64,000 nt of DNA, from assembly GCF_014207745.1 (NCBI RefSeq), contig NZ_JACHJB010000001.1, forward strand, positions 310,001-374,000, read 5' to 3'. Under the pieces are notes generated by a model. It saw only the letters and a list, made by a program, of their open reading frames with translations, did no database searches and was not told where the DNA came from. Both the position numbers and the translations under genes were made by a program. Positions 8,967 to 17,121 of this stretch are shown here, in pieces. Every line of letters begins with the position of its first letter. The first letter of the stretch is position 1. The stretch is from Nonomuraea muscovyensis (GTDB taxonomy: Bacteria > Actinomycetota > Actinomycetes > Streptosporangiales > Streptosporangiaceae).

Positions 8967-9917
8967 CTACGTCAGCGTGAGTGGGGTCTCGGATGCGACG
9001 CGGGTGAGCTTCTCCGGGTTGCGGACGTAGTAGAGGCCGGTGATGCGGGCGTCCTCGACCCGGACCGCAATGACGCCGTCGATCTCGCCGTCCACGTAGA
9101 GGAGGAGTGCCGGGTTGCCGTTGACCACGGTGTGCTCACTGGTGAGCGCGACCCGGGCCTTGCCAAGGCCGCCGACGATCATGCGGGCCACCTTGTCGGC
9201 GCCGGTGATCGGCCGCGGCGCGGCCTGCTTGACGCCGCCGCCGTCGCTGATCAGGACGACCTCGGGGGCGAGCGCGTCAAGCAGGCCCTGCAGATCCCTG
9301 GTTTCGAGCGCGGCCTGAAACGACTCCAGCACCGCCCGGGCCTGGTTCGGGGCGACCTCCTCGCGAGGGCGGCGGGCATCGACGTGCCGGCGGGCGCGGC
9401 GCGCGATCTGCCGGACGGCCGCGGGGCTCTTGCCGACAGCGGCCGCGATCTCGTCGTGACTGATACCGAAGGCCTCACGCAGCACGAAGACGGCCCGCTC
9501 GGTCGGCGACAGCGTCTCCAGAACGATCATCAGCGCCATCGACACGCTCTCGGCGAGCTCGACGTCCTCGGCCACGTCCGGCGTGGTGAGCAGCGGCTCC
9601 GGCAGCCAGGAGCCGACGTACGCCTCCTTGCGGCGACTCATGGCGCGCAGCCGGTCGAGCGAGCGCCGGGTCGTGATCCGGACCAGGTAGGCGCGCTGGT
9701 CGCGCACCTGCCCCATGTCGACCTTCATCCACCGCAGCCAGGTTTCCTGGAGAACGTCTTCGGCGTCGGCAGCCGATCCGAGCATCTCGTAGGCGACGGT
9801 GAACAGCAGGTTGCGGTGGGCGACGAACGCCTCGGTCGCCTCGGTGGCGGAGTCCGTCCGGCCACCCCCGGCGAGCGGCTCGGCTCTGCCCGTCGTCGTC
9901 TCGCTGCGCTCGTTCAT
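8967..9917 (-). CDS. sigJ: ECF41-type RNA polymerase sigma factor with SnoaL-like tail (SigJ)
   Basis: A 316-residue ECF sigma factor: region 2 (FVAHRNLLFTVAYEMLGSAADAEDVLQETW), region 4 (LSPTERAVFVLREAFGISHDEIA) and a C-terminal SnoaL-like domain. The fused tail has the two ECF41 hallmarks, a DGGGK-like motif (SDGGGVKQ) and an NPDKL-like motif (RNPEKL), and in this group replaces an anti-sigma factor. The frame is open up to 10013, but I start at ATG 9917 because GGGAG precedes it and because a perfect ECF41 promoter lies inside the longer reading. It is divergent from an SDR gene with its own ECF41-like promoter. Confidence 0.92.
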   Translation of the reverse strand: MNERSETTTGRAEPLAGGGRTDSATEATEAFVAHRNLLFTVAYEMLGSAADAEDVLQETWLRWMKVDMGQVRDQRAYLVRITTRRSLDRLRAMSRRKEAYVGSWLPEPLLTTPDVAEDVELAESVSMALMIVLETLSPTERAVFVLREAFGISHDEIAAAVGKSPAAVRQIARRARRHVDARRPREEVAPNQARAVLESFQAALETRDLQGLLDALAPEVVLISDGGGVKQAAPRPITGADKVARMIVGGLGKARVALTSEHTVVNGNPALLLYVDGEIDGVIAVRVEDARITGLYYVRNPEKLTRVASETPLTLT

Positions 9918-9961
9918 GGCCGGCTCCCGCCTGTTCGCCCTCGACTGTGCTCCACGCACAA

Positions 9962-9988
9962 GACGCCGGCCCGCGCCACTGTGTGACA
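9962..9988 (-). promoter_or_regulatory. ECF41 promoter of sigJ (autoregulation)
   Basis: On the minus strand TGTCACA (9988-9982), 16 bases, then CGTC (9965-9962) is an exact match to the published ECF41 promoter consensus TGTCACA-N16-CGTC. Transcription would start near 9955, about 40 bases before the ATG at 9917. Confidence 0.85.
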
Positions 9989-10023
9989 CCCCACGCTCGG
10001 TGGCGTACATCACATGACCGCAC

Positions 10024-10050
10024 TGTCACAGAACCCGGGTCGCCGGCGCC
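10024..10050 (+). promoter_or_regulatory. ECF41-like promoter of the divergent SDR gene
   Basis: TGTCACA (10024-10030), exactly 16 bases, then CGCC (10047-10050) matches the ECF41 consensus with one change in the -10 box. It faces the SDR gene, leaving a leader of about 110 bases. Together with the sigJ promoter it makes this spacer a two-way SigJ-controlled region. Confidence 0.65.
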
Positions 10051-10173
10051 TCATGGTCGTCAGGACGCCGCGCGAACGATCCGCGCGGAACGCGACTCCA
10101 CGAGTGACCGCCTTGGCACCGTCGCATGGCGACCGCCGCGCGACCGCCACCGCGGAAAGAACGGAAGGACATC

Positions 10174-11025
10174 ATGAGCAAGGTCTGGTTCGTCACCGGT
10201 TCGTCTCGCGGTCTGGGCCGCAACTTCGTCGAGGCCGCCCTGTCACGCGGCGACAAGGTGGCCGCGACCGCCCGGAACGCCGCGAGCCTTGACGAGCTGG
10301 TCGCCGCCTACGGCGAGGCGGTGCTCCCGCTGGAGCTGGACGTGACCGACAGGGCCGCCGTGTTCGAGAGCGTGCAGCGGGCCGGACAGCACTTCGGCCG
10401 GCTCGACGTCGTCGTGAACAACGCCGGCTACGCGCAGGTCGGCGCGATCGAGGAGCTGACCGAGCAGCAGTTGCGCGACCAGCTGGAGACCAACGTGTTC
10501 GGCGCGGTGTGGGTGATCCAGGCCGCGCTGCCCCGCCTGCGCGAGCAGGGTGCAGGGCACGTCATCCAGCTGTCCTCGGCGGCCGGGCTCATGGCGTTCG
10601 CGCTCAGCGGCGCCTACAGCGCCTCCAAGTGGGCCCTGGAAGCCCTGAACGAATCCCTCGCCCAGGAGGTCGCCGGCTTCGGCATCAAGGTGACCGTCAT
10701 CGAGCCCGGCGGCTTCGCCACCAGGTCCGGTAAGAACCCCGATCCCCTCGACAACGGCCACATGGCCGAGGCCGACCCGATCTACGACGGCCTTCGCCGC
10801 CGTCTCGCCGGGTTCGCGGGCAAGCAGCCCGCCGGCGACCCGGCCGCCGCGGCCCAGGCACTCCTCAAGATCGTCGACTCCGACGACCCGCCCCTGCGGG
10901 TGCTGTTCGGGCAGGGCTTCTACCCGATGCTCCAGCAGGTCTACGCCGACCGGCTCAAGACCTGGGCCGACTGGCAGGACCTTTCGGCGGAGGCTCACGG
11001 CAACCTCGATCAAGAAGATCGGTGA
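10174..11025 (+). CDS. SDR family oxidoreductase, probable SigJ target
   Basis: A 283-residue classical short-chain dehydrogenase. The N-terminal dinucleotide motif is TGSSRGLG, followed by NNAGYAQVG and the catalytic Tyr148/Lys152 in GAYSASKWA. The start at 10174 has GGAAGGA five bases upstream; a longer frame to 10126 lacks this. ECF41 sigma genes are known to sit beside a carboxymuconolactone decarboxylase, oxidoreductase or epimerase gene that they transcribe, so this enzyme is the likely SigJ target. The substrate cannot be read from the sequence. Confidence 0.9.
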   Translation: MSKVWFVTGSSRGLGRNFVEAALSRGDKVAATARNAASLDELVAAYGEAVLPLELDVTDRAAVFESVQRAGQHFGRLDVVVNNAGYAQVGAIEELTEQQLRDQLETNVFGAVWVIQAALPRLREQGAGHVIQLSSAAGLMAFALSGAYSASKWALEALNESLAQEVAGFGIKVTVIEPGGFATRSGKNPDPLDNGHMAEADPIYDGLRRRLAGFAGKQPAGDPAAAAQALLKIVDSDDPPLRVLFGQGFYPMLQQVYADRLKTWADWQDLSAEAHGNLDQEDR

Positions 11026-11520
11026 CCCTCGCGACGATCCGGGCCGAGCCCTGATTCCGCCGCCTGCGCTCGGCGTCCGGCAGCCCTGGCCACCCGGGAG
11101 GGCCCCTGCGGCTACGGCGTTCCGGATGGACGGGTGGCGCCGGCGCCGTGGCAGAGCCCGTGGCCTTGGTCCTTGACCCGCCACCGTGGCGGAGACACCC
11201 GGCCTCCTGAGTGCATGGTGCGGTGACACGACGACGGAACGATGGGTGTCGGGCGGCCGTAGATGGTCTGCGTGATGCGCAGGCGCGGAGGCCGGTGAGG
11301 ACGATCGCCTCGCTCTCCACGCGGCGGTCGGGGGGTGGCCGGCCCGCAGGTCGGGGGGTGGCCGGCCCGCCGTTCGCGGTCAGCCTGAGCCTGGACGCGC
11401 GGTCCGGGCCCGGCCCGAGACGGGGATGTGGGGGTGCGCAGCCGGCGCGAACCCCTCGCGGCATGCCCGATACGGGTGTAATGTCCGAATTTGGGCTTCT
11501 TAGCCTTCGGGGGAGGAATC
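11026..11520. other. 495-bp gap with no clear gene before the last bases
   Basis: I see no convincing coding region on either strand. The stretch holds a small hairpin (CCGCCA/TGGCGG, 11178-11192), a 22-bp direct repeat and, at its 3' end, the ribosome-binding site GGGGGAGG (11509-11516) of the peptide gene. A TAATGT sequence at 11479-11484 could be a -10 element for that gene. A 15-codon upstream frame beginning at ATG 11481 overlaps the peptide start. Confidence 0.5.
11326..11370. repeat. Two copies of a 22-bp direct repeat
   Basis: Identical 22-bp units at 11326-11347 and 11349-11370, each beginning GGTCGGGGGGTGG and ending CCGGCCCGC, separated by one A. They lie in the non-coding gap upstream of the small peptide gene. 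Slippage is the simplest explanation. Confidence 0.8.
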
Positions 11521-11670
11521 ATGGCTAGGACGCATTTGTCACAAGGAGTCGACTTCAGGCACGATCCATGGCACCGCCGTCGCTGGTGGCGAGGTGGCGG
11601 CTGCCGCCGTCGCTGGTGGGGCGGCGGAGGCTGGGGCTGGGGCGGCGGAGGCTGGGGCGGCTGGTGGTAG
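11521..11670 (+). CDS. 49-residue Arg/Gly/Trp-rich peptide
   Basis: The reading frame starts at ATG with GGGGGAGG four bases ahead and ends at TAG 11668-11670, followed by a strong terminator 53 bases later, so it has every sign of an expressed gene despite its size. Residues 1-16 (MARTHLSQGVDFRHDP) are ordinary and could be a leader. Residues 17-49 contain only Trp, His, Arg, Gly and Cys, with 10 Trp in all, two RRRWW blocks and one cysteine, ending in GGWW. I do not recognise a family. It could be a cationic antimicrobial peptide, a ribosomal-peptide precursor or a structural or nucleic-acid-binding peptide. No modification enzyme is adjacent. Confidence 0.65.
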   Translation: MARTHLSQGVDFRHDPWHRRRWWRGGGCRRRWWGGGGWGWGGGGWGGWW

Positions 11671-11722
11671 GCCGACCGCGCCAGAAGCTCTAGCCGCACA
11701 GCCGGCAACCCGTGATCGGACT

Positions 11723-11765
11723 CCGGCCCTCACCTGCACCACACCCACCGGCAGGTGAGGGCCGG
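11723..11765 (+). terminator. Perfect 15-bp hairpin after the small peptide gene
   Basis: CCGGCCCTCACCTGC (11723-11737) pairs perfectly with GCAGGTGAGGGCCGG (11751-11765) across a 13-base loop. It lies 53 bases after the peptide stop and supports the peptide gene being a separate transcription unit. Confidence 0.8.
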
Positions 11766-11887
11766 AGGCTTGCCGGTCGCCGCCGGGGGGCACGGTGCCG
11801 GCCGGCAGGTGGGCCAGGACACGGCAACCTGACTTTGGTCTCACGGGCCCCGACCAAGGGCCGATGCCGGCGAGGGCGCGCCGCGCC

Positions 11888-11893
11888 TAGCGT
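11888..11893 (+). promoter_or_regulatory. Probable leaderless -10 element of the DUF418 gene
   Basis: TAGCGT ends eight bases before ATG 11902, with no Shine-Dalgarno sequence between. This is the spacing expected of actinobacterial leaderless transcripts that begin at the start codon. Confidence 0.5.
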
Positions 11894-11901
11894 CAGGCGC
11901 C

Positions 11902-13047
11902 ATGACGCATGTGCAGACGCCGCAGGCCGGCCGGGTGCACGAGATCGACGCGCTGCGCGGTTTCGCGCTGGCCGGCATTCTCATCGCGAACATCGGCTTC
12001 TTCGCCGACCCGGGCTACGCCGTGGCCGGTTCGCTGCCCATCACGGACGGCCCGGTGGCGTACACCATCTCCGCCCTGGTCCTGACGAAGTTCTACATCC
12101 TGTTCTCGTTCCTGTTCGGCTACTCGTTCACGCTGCAGATGCGGGCCGCGGAACGCGCCGGGGCGAGCGTCCGCGCACGGACCGCGCGGCGCTGCCTGGG
12201 GCTGTTCGCGCTCGGCCTGGCACAGGGGCTGCTGGTGTGGGTCGGCGACATCCTCACCCTGTACGCCGCGCTGGGGCTGATCCTGCTGGCTTTACGCGGC
12301 ATCCGCCCCCGTACGGCGGTGATCGTCGCGACGGCCGTCCTCGGCGCACTGACCCTGTTCTGGCTGGCCCTGGCCGCGCTGGTGAGCCTCGACCCCGCCG
12401 CGGCGACGTCCGCGTCGGATCCGGCCGAGGCCGACCGGATCATGGCCCTGGCCACCGGCGGCCCGCTCGACGTGCTGCGCATGCAACGGGAGCTGTATCC
12501 GCCGCTCGCCGCCTCGATCTGGCTCTTCCAGGGGCCGACGGCGCTGGCCATGTTCCTGCTCGGGCTGGCCGCGGGCAAGACACGACTGCTGGAGGAGCCC
12601 GGCCGCTGGGCACACCTGCTCGGCCGCGTCCAGTGGGTGGGTTTCGGGATCGGCCTGCCCGGTGGTGTCCTGTTCGCCCTGACGAGCGGCTCCTCGGGTC
12701 CGGTCGAGCTGCTGGGACTGGCCGTGAACGGCCTCACCTCGCCGCTGCTCACCGCCGCCTACGTGGCCACGCTGCTGCGGGTCGTCCGGAGGTTCCCGGC
12801 GGCCGGACGCGCGCTCGCGCCGGCGGGCCGGACGGCCGCGTCCAACTACCTCGGGCAGTCCGTGCTCGCCTGCCTGGTCTTCACCGGGTACGGCCTGGCG
12901 CTCGCCGGGCGGCTGGAGCCGATCGCCGTCATGGGCGTCGCCGCGGCCGTCTACACGGTGCTGCTGCTGCTCAGCGCGTGGTGGCTGCGCTCCCACCGGT
13001 ACGGGCCCGTGGAGTACGGCCTGCGCCGCCTGACGAACTGGACCTGA
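11902..13047 (+). CDS. DUF418 domain membrane protein (YeiB-like)
   Basis: A 381-residue multi-pass membrane protein. The N-terminus RVHEIDALRGFALAGILIAN is the hallmark of the YeiB/DUF418 family, and the C-terminal DUF418 part includes APAGRTAASNYLGQS and WWLRSHRYGPVEYGLRR. About nine hydrophobic helices are visible. The family is related to membrane acyltransferases, but its substrate is not established. It stands alone, with a leaderless-type promoter and its own terminator. Confidence 0.88.
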   Translation: MTHVQTPQAGRVHEIDALRGFALAGILIANIGFFADPGYAVAGSLPITDGPVAYTISALVLTKFYILFSFLFGYSFTLQMRAAERAGASVRARTARRCLGLFALGLAQGLLVWVGDILTLYAALGLILLALRGIRPRTAVIVATAVLGALTLFWLALAALVSLDPAAATSASDPAEADRIMALATGGPLDVLRMQRELYPPLAASIWLFQGPTALAMFLLGLAAGKTRLLEEPGRWAHLLGRVQWVGFGIGLPGGVLFALTSGSSGPVELLGLAVNGLTSPLLTAAYVATLLRVVRRFPAAGRALAPAGRTAASNYLGQSVLACLVFTGYGLALAGRLEPIAVMGVAAAVYTVLLLLSAWWLRSHRYGPVEYGLRRLTNWT

Positions 13048-13060
13048 GACCCGTCAAGCG

Positions 13061-13091
13061 CTCCGGCCCGGCGCCGCCTGCCGGGCCGGAG
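13061..13091 (+). terminator. Terminator after the DUF418 gene
   Basis: Perfect 12-bp inverted repeat CTCCGGCCCGGC / GCCGGGCCGGAG with a 7-base loop, 14 bases after the DUF418 stop. It isolates that gene from the carbohydrate cluster that follows. Confidence 0.8.
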
Positions 13092-13149
13092 GCGTAGGGG
13101 CCGGGGCTGACAGGGCCGTGACCTGGGGGATCTTGTGTCGGCAGCATTT

Positions 13150-13164
13150 CGAAGAAATTTCCAC
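13150..13164 (+). promoter_or_regulatory. Shared operator box, copy 1, before the first ABC transporter
   Basis: CGAAGAAATTTC followed by CAC. The same 12 bases, followed by TAC, occur at 18078 in front of the second transporter. The core GAAATTTC is a palindrome. A TTGACG at 13172-13177 just downstream could be the -35 element. The RpiR-family regulator at the end of the cluster is the obvious candidate to bind it. Confidence 0.65.
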
Positions 13165-13302
13165 CTAGTTATTGACGTCTAGCAGGAAGTACTGCGAACC
13201 TCGTGCTGAGCGCAACCAGCCGGTCGAGGCGCCCCCTCCGGAGTCACGTCGTGACCCCGCCACCGCGCCCCTCGACGCCGGCTTCAGGAAAGGAACCCAG
13301 TG

Positions 13303-14475
13303 ATGAGCGTTCTCCGCGGATCTCCCCGCCTCCTCGCCATCGCGGCGTCCGTCGCCGTCACGGCGTTCGCCGCCGGATGCGGAGGCGGCCCGGCCGCCCC
13401 GGCCGGCGGGGCGCGGCAGGAGACCAGCGGACCCGTCGCCGCCTTCGACGCCAAGGTCAGGGCCGACGTCGACGCGGCGCTCGCCGCCCAGACCGAGCAG
13501 ACCAACCCGGTGCCCGCCGAGGGGCCGGCGGTGGTCCCGGGCAAGAAGCTCGTCATCATTCCGTGCGCCATGGCGGTCGAGGGGTGCGCCCGGCCGGCGC
13601 GCGCCGCGCAGGAGGCCGCGAAGGTCCTGGGCTGGGATGCCTCCATCGACGACCCGGCCGGTGACGCGTCCAAGATGTCCGCGGCGATCAAGCGGGCGGT
13701 CTCGTCGGGGGCGCACGGCATCGTCCTCAACTCGATCGACGCCGCCGCCGTCCAGGGCGACCTGCGGGCCGCCCGGAAGGCGGGGCTGAGCGTGGTGTGC
13801 GACATGTGCGGCGACACGGGCGGCCTCATCCAGTCGGTCAGCCCGCCCCTGGAGGAGAACGAGCGCGCCGGCTACCTGCTCGCCCAGCAGGCGTACCTGC
13901 TGACCAAGGAGCGGTTCGGCAGCGCGCCCAGGTTCATCGTGATGCTGGACGACGAGTTCGCCACGGTGCGGGCCCGGGCCGCGGGCGTCAAGAGGTTCAT
14001 CGGCGACTGCGAGGCCGCCGGAGCGGGCTGCGAGCTGGCCGCCGAGGGCAGGCACCTCGCCGCCGAGATCAGCACCACGGCCCCGAGCAGGGTCGTGCAG
14101 CTCGCCCGGAGCAACCCGCGGCACAACGTGCTGTTCGCGGGCTACGACGCGGCGCTGCACTTCTTCGCCCAGGGGCTGCGCCAGGCGGGCCTGGCCGATC
14201 CGGCGAAGGTCATCGGCATCTCGGTCGACGCCGACGTGGCCAACACCGACGACATCCGCAAGGGCGGCTTCCAGGCGGCCTCGGCCGGTGTGGCGATGCG
14301 GCGCGTCGGCTACGGCATGGTGGACGACCTCAACCGGCTGTTCTCCGGCGGGCAGCCGGTCGCGCAGGGCATCTCGGTCAAGCTCATCACCAAGGCCAAC
14401 GCGCCGGCCTCCGGGTCCTGGGACGGCGACTTCGACGCCACGCCGCACTACCTGAAGCTCTGGGGAAAGCCGTGA
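13303..14475 (+). CDS. Sugar ABC transporter substrate-binding lipoprotein (transporter 1)
   Basis: A 390-residue exported lipoprotein. The signal peptide ends in the lipobox FAAGC, so the protein is anchored outside the membrane. The body is a type-1 periplasmic-binding fold of the ribose/rhamnose class (Peripla_BP_4): AVSSGAHGIVLNSIDAAAV and VIGISVDADVANTDDIRKGG are typical. AGGAAAGGA (13286-13294) marks ATG 13303. It overlaps the ATPase gene by four bases, so capture, energy and channel subunits are translated as a unit. Ligand unknown; most likely a sugar or polyol. Confidence 0.88.
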   Translation: MSVLRGSPRLLAIAASVAVTAFAAGCGGGPAAPAGGARQETSGPVAAFDAKVRADVDAALAAQTEQTNPVPAEGPAVVPGKKLVIIPCAMAVEGCARPARAAQEAAKVLGWDASIDDPAGDASKMSAAIKRAVSSGAHGIVLNSIDAAAVQGDLRAARKAGLSVVCDMCGDTGGLIQSVSPPLEENERAGYLLAQQAYLLTKERFGSAPRFIVMLDDEFATVRARAAGVKRFIGDCEAAGAGCELAAEGRHLAAEISTTAPSRVVQLARSNPRHNVLFAGYDAALHFFAQGLRQAGLADPAKVIGISVDADVANTDDIRKGGFQAASAGVAMRRVGYGMVDDLNRLFSGGQPVAQGISVKLITKANAPASGSWDGDFDATPHYLKLWGKP

Positions 14476-16082
14476 CCGCCGCCCGCCCCCCGGTCGTCGC
14501 CGTCAGGGAGCTGTCCAAGACGTTCCTCGGCCAGCGGGCCCTGGACCGGGTTTCCCTCGAGGTCCGCGCCGGCGAGGTGCACGCGCTCCTGGGCGAGAAC
14601 GGGTCGGGCAAGTCGACGCTGATCAAGTGCCTGGCGGGCTACCACGAGCCGGACCGGGGCGCGGTCGTCGAGATCGACGGTGTGCCCATGGCGCTGCCGT
14701 ACTCCCCCGTCCGGGCGACCGCCGCCGGGCTGCTCTTCGTCCACCAGGACCTGGGGCTCATCCCGAGCCTGACCGTCGCCGAGAACTTCGCGATCGGCCG
14801 CGGCTTCGACGCCGCCCCGGCGGGACGCATCGACTGGCCGGGCATCCGGCGGCGGGCACGGGCCGAGCTGGCCGTCCTGGGTCACGACATCCCGGTGGAT
14901 CAGCCGGTCGGGCGGCTGCCGCTCGCCGAGCAGACCATCGTCGCCATCGCCCGCGCCCTGGCCGGCGCGGGGCCGGGGGCGCGGCTGCTCGTCCTCGACG
15001 AGCCCACGGCCGCGCTGCCGGACGCCGAGAGCCGCCGACTTTTCGCGGCCGTACGACGCGTCGCCGCGAGCGGCGTCGGGATCGGGTACGTCTCGCACCG
15101 GCTGCACGAGATCCTGGAGATCGGCGACCGGGCGACGGTGCTGCGGGACGGGCGGCTCGTGGACACCGTGGACGTGGCGGGACTGTCGGAACGGGACCTC
15201 GTCAGGCTCATCGTCGGCCACGACGTGGACCGCGCGCCGAGCCGCCCGGCTCCGGTCCCGGCGGGAGCCGGAGCCGGCGAGCCGCTGCTGACGGTGACCG
15301 GACTTCGGGGCGAGCGGCTGCGGGGCGTCTCCTTCGCGGTCCGCCGCGGCGAGGTGGTCGGGGTGGCCGGGATGCTCGGCTCCGGCCGCAGCGAGCTGGC
15401 CAGGCTGCTGGCCGGCGCGCAGCGCCCTCGGGGCGGTGAGATCCGGCTGCGCGGGCGGGTGGTGCGGCACCGCTCGCCGCGCGAGGCGGTGCGCGACGGC
15501 GTCGCGCTCATCCCCGAGGACAGGCGCCGCGACGGAGGTTTCCTGCAACTGCCCGTCTCCCGCAATCTCACCCTGCCGTCGGTCCGGCGGTTCTGGCGCC
15601 GGGGACGGATCTCGGGGCGGGCCGAGCGGGCCTGCGTCGACGGGCTCCTGACCGAGTTCCGGGTCAGTCCGGCCGCGCCCGAACGCAGGTTCGGCGTGCT
15701 GTCCGGCGGCAACCAGCAGAAGGTCGTCATCGCCAAGTGGTTCGCGACCGCCCCGGACCTCGTCGTCTTCGACGAGCCGGTCCAGGGCGTGGACGTCGGC
15801 GCCCGGGCGGAGATCTTCGGGCTGGTGTCGCGGGCCGCCGAGCGCGGCGCCGGCGTCCTGCTCATCTCCTGCGAGCTGGACGAGGTGCTCGGCCTGTGCC
15901 ATCGCGTCCTCGTCCTGCGCGACGGCGAACTGGTCGCCGACCTGCCGGGCGAGCGGCTCGACCGGGCGTCGCTGACCCGGCTCGTCTACTTCGGGACGGA
16001 AGGCACGACAGGCACGGCGGGCACGGCAGGGACGACAGGCACAACAGGCACGGCGGGCACGACAGTGGAGAAGGCGTCATGA
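14472..16082 (+). CDS. Sugar ABC transporter ATP-binding protein (two ABC domains, transporter 1)
   Basis: A 536-residue double-ABC ATPase of the RbsA/MglA class, starting at GTG 14472 inside the stop of the preceding gene. Domain 1 has Walker A GENGSGKST (41-49), Walker B LLVLDEPTAALP and a weak signature (RLPLAEQ). Domain 2 has a degenerate Walker A (GMLGSGRSE) but a perfect signature LSGGNQQKVVIAKW near residue 411, the usual asymmetry in this class. The C-terminus carries an odd Gly/Thr/Ala tail encoded by tandem repeats, absent from ordinary RbsA proteins. Confidence 0.92.
   Translation: MTAARPPVVAVRELSKTFLGQRALDRVSLEVRAGEVHALLGENGSGKSTLIKCLAGYHEPDRGAVVEIDGVPMALPYSPVRATAAGLLFVHQDLGLIPSLTVAENFAIGRGFDAAPAGRIDWPGIRRRARAELAVLGHDIPVDQPVGRLPLAEQTIVAIARALAGAGPGARLLVLDEPTAALPDAESRRLFAAVRRVAASGVGIGYVSHRLHEILEIGDRATVLRDGRLVDTVDVAGLSERDLVRLIVGHDVDRAPSRPAPVPAGAGAGEPLLTVTGLRGERLRGVSFAVRRGEVVGVAGMLGSGRSELARLLAGAQRPRGGEIRLRGRVVRHRSPREAVRDGVALIPEDRRRDGGFLQLPVSRNLTLPSVRRFWRRGRISGRAERACVDGLLTEFRVSPAAPERRFGVLSGGNQQKVVIAKWFATAPDLVVFDEPVQGVDVGARAEIFGLVSRAAERGAGVLLISCELDEVLGLCHRVLVLRDGELVADLPGERLDRASLTRLVYFGTEGTTGTAGTAGTTGTTGTAGTTVEKAS
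16000..16075 (+). repeat. 9-bp tandem repeats encoding a Gly-Thr-rich tail
   Basis: Imperfect 9-bp units such as GGCACGACA and GGCACGGCG recur about eight times at the 3' end of the ATPase gene, encoding GTT/GTA triplets just before the final VEKAS. The repeats keep frame. Confidence 0.8.
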
Positions 16083-17107
16083 GCACCTCGACAGATCACG
16101 CGATGCCCACCCCGCCCGGCGTGCGGGTGGCCCGATCGGTGCGCCTGCCCGGCGGCCGGAGCGAGCCGCTGGCCCTCTTCCTGGCCAGGGTGGCGCTGCC
16201 GCTGCTCCTGCTCGCGCTGGTGGCGGTGTTCTCGCTGCTGCGCCCGGAGACCTTCTTCACCCTGGACAACCTGGGCACGGTGCTGAGCCTGCAGGCCGTC
16301 CTCGGCATCCTCGCCCTGGGGCTGCTCCTGCCGCTGATCGTCGGGGAGCTGGACCTGTCGGTCGCCGCGAACCTGGGGCTCGGCGTCGTGCTGGTCACGG
16401 GTCTCACCTCGCGGCAGGGGCTGCCGCTGGCCCTGGCCGTCGTGCTGGCCGCCGTCGTGTGCACGCTCGTCGGCGTGCTGAACGGCCTGCTCGTCACCCG
16501 GGTGGGCATCAACTCCTTCATCGTGACGATCGGGATGAGCACTGTCATCACCGGCGCCGTCTCCGCGTACACGCAGGGGAACGTCTTCTACGACGGCATT
16601 CCCCCGTCGCTGCCGGCCATCGGGCAGGGCAGGCTGCTGGGCGTCCCGCTCCCCGTGGTGTACGCGGTCCTGCTGGCGGCCCTGGTGTGGTATCTGCTGG
16701 CCCACACCCCCGCCGGCCGCTTCCTCTATGCGATCGGCGGCTCGCGGGAGGCCGCGCGGCTGAGCGGTGTGCCGGTGCGCGGGCTCACGCTGCTGGCCTT
16801 CGCCGGCGCCGGCCTGCTGGCGGGTGTCGCGGGGATCGTCCAGGCGGGCGTCCTCGGCAGCGGCAACCCGACGGTCGGGCCGCCGCTGCTGCTGCCCGCC
16901 TACGCCGCGGTCTTCCTCGGCGCGACCGCGATCCAGCCGGGCGTGTTCAACGTGTGGGGGACGATCATCGCCGTGGTCACCATCCAGGTGGGCGCGACGG
17001 GGCTGGCGCTGGTCGGGGCGCCGTTCTGGATCGAACCCGTCTTCACCGGCCTGGCCCTCATCATCGCCGTCGCCGCCGCCCGCTATCTGAAGGGCGAGGC
17101 CCTGTAG
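16079..17107 (+). CDS. Sugar ABC transporter permease (transporter 1)
   Basis: A 342-residue inner-membrane permease of the RbsC/BPD_transp_2 family, with eight to ten hydrophobic helices and the family motifs GELDLSVAAN, GVLNGLLVTRVGINSFIVTIGM and AIGGSREAARLSGV. The ATG overlaps the stop of the ATPase gene. It forms the channel for the binding protein and ATPase just upstream. Confidence 0.92.
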   Translation: MSTSTDHAMPTPPGVRVARSVRLPGGRSEPLALFLARVALPLLLLALVAVFSLLRPETFFTLDNLGTVLSLQAVLGILALGLLLPLIVGELDLSVAANLGLGVVLVTGLTSRQGLPLALAVVLAAVVCTLVGVLNGLLVTRVGINSFIVTIGMSTVITGAVSAYTQGNVFYDGIPPSLPAIGQGRLLGVPLPVVYAVLLAALVWYLLAHTPAGRFLYAIGGSREAARLSGVPVRGLTLLAFAGAGLLAGVAGIVQAGVLGSGNPTVGPPLLLPAYAAVFLGATAIQPGVFNVWGTIIAVVTIQVGATGLALVGAPFWIEPVFTGLALIIAVAAARYLKGEAL

Positions 17108-17121
17108 CACGGGCCACCCGC

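Noticed and set aside
9918..10013. Longer SigJ N-terminus starting at 10013
   Set aside because: It would contain the exact ECF41 promoter, and the ribosome site is at the 9917 start.
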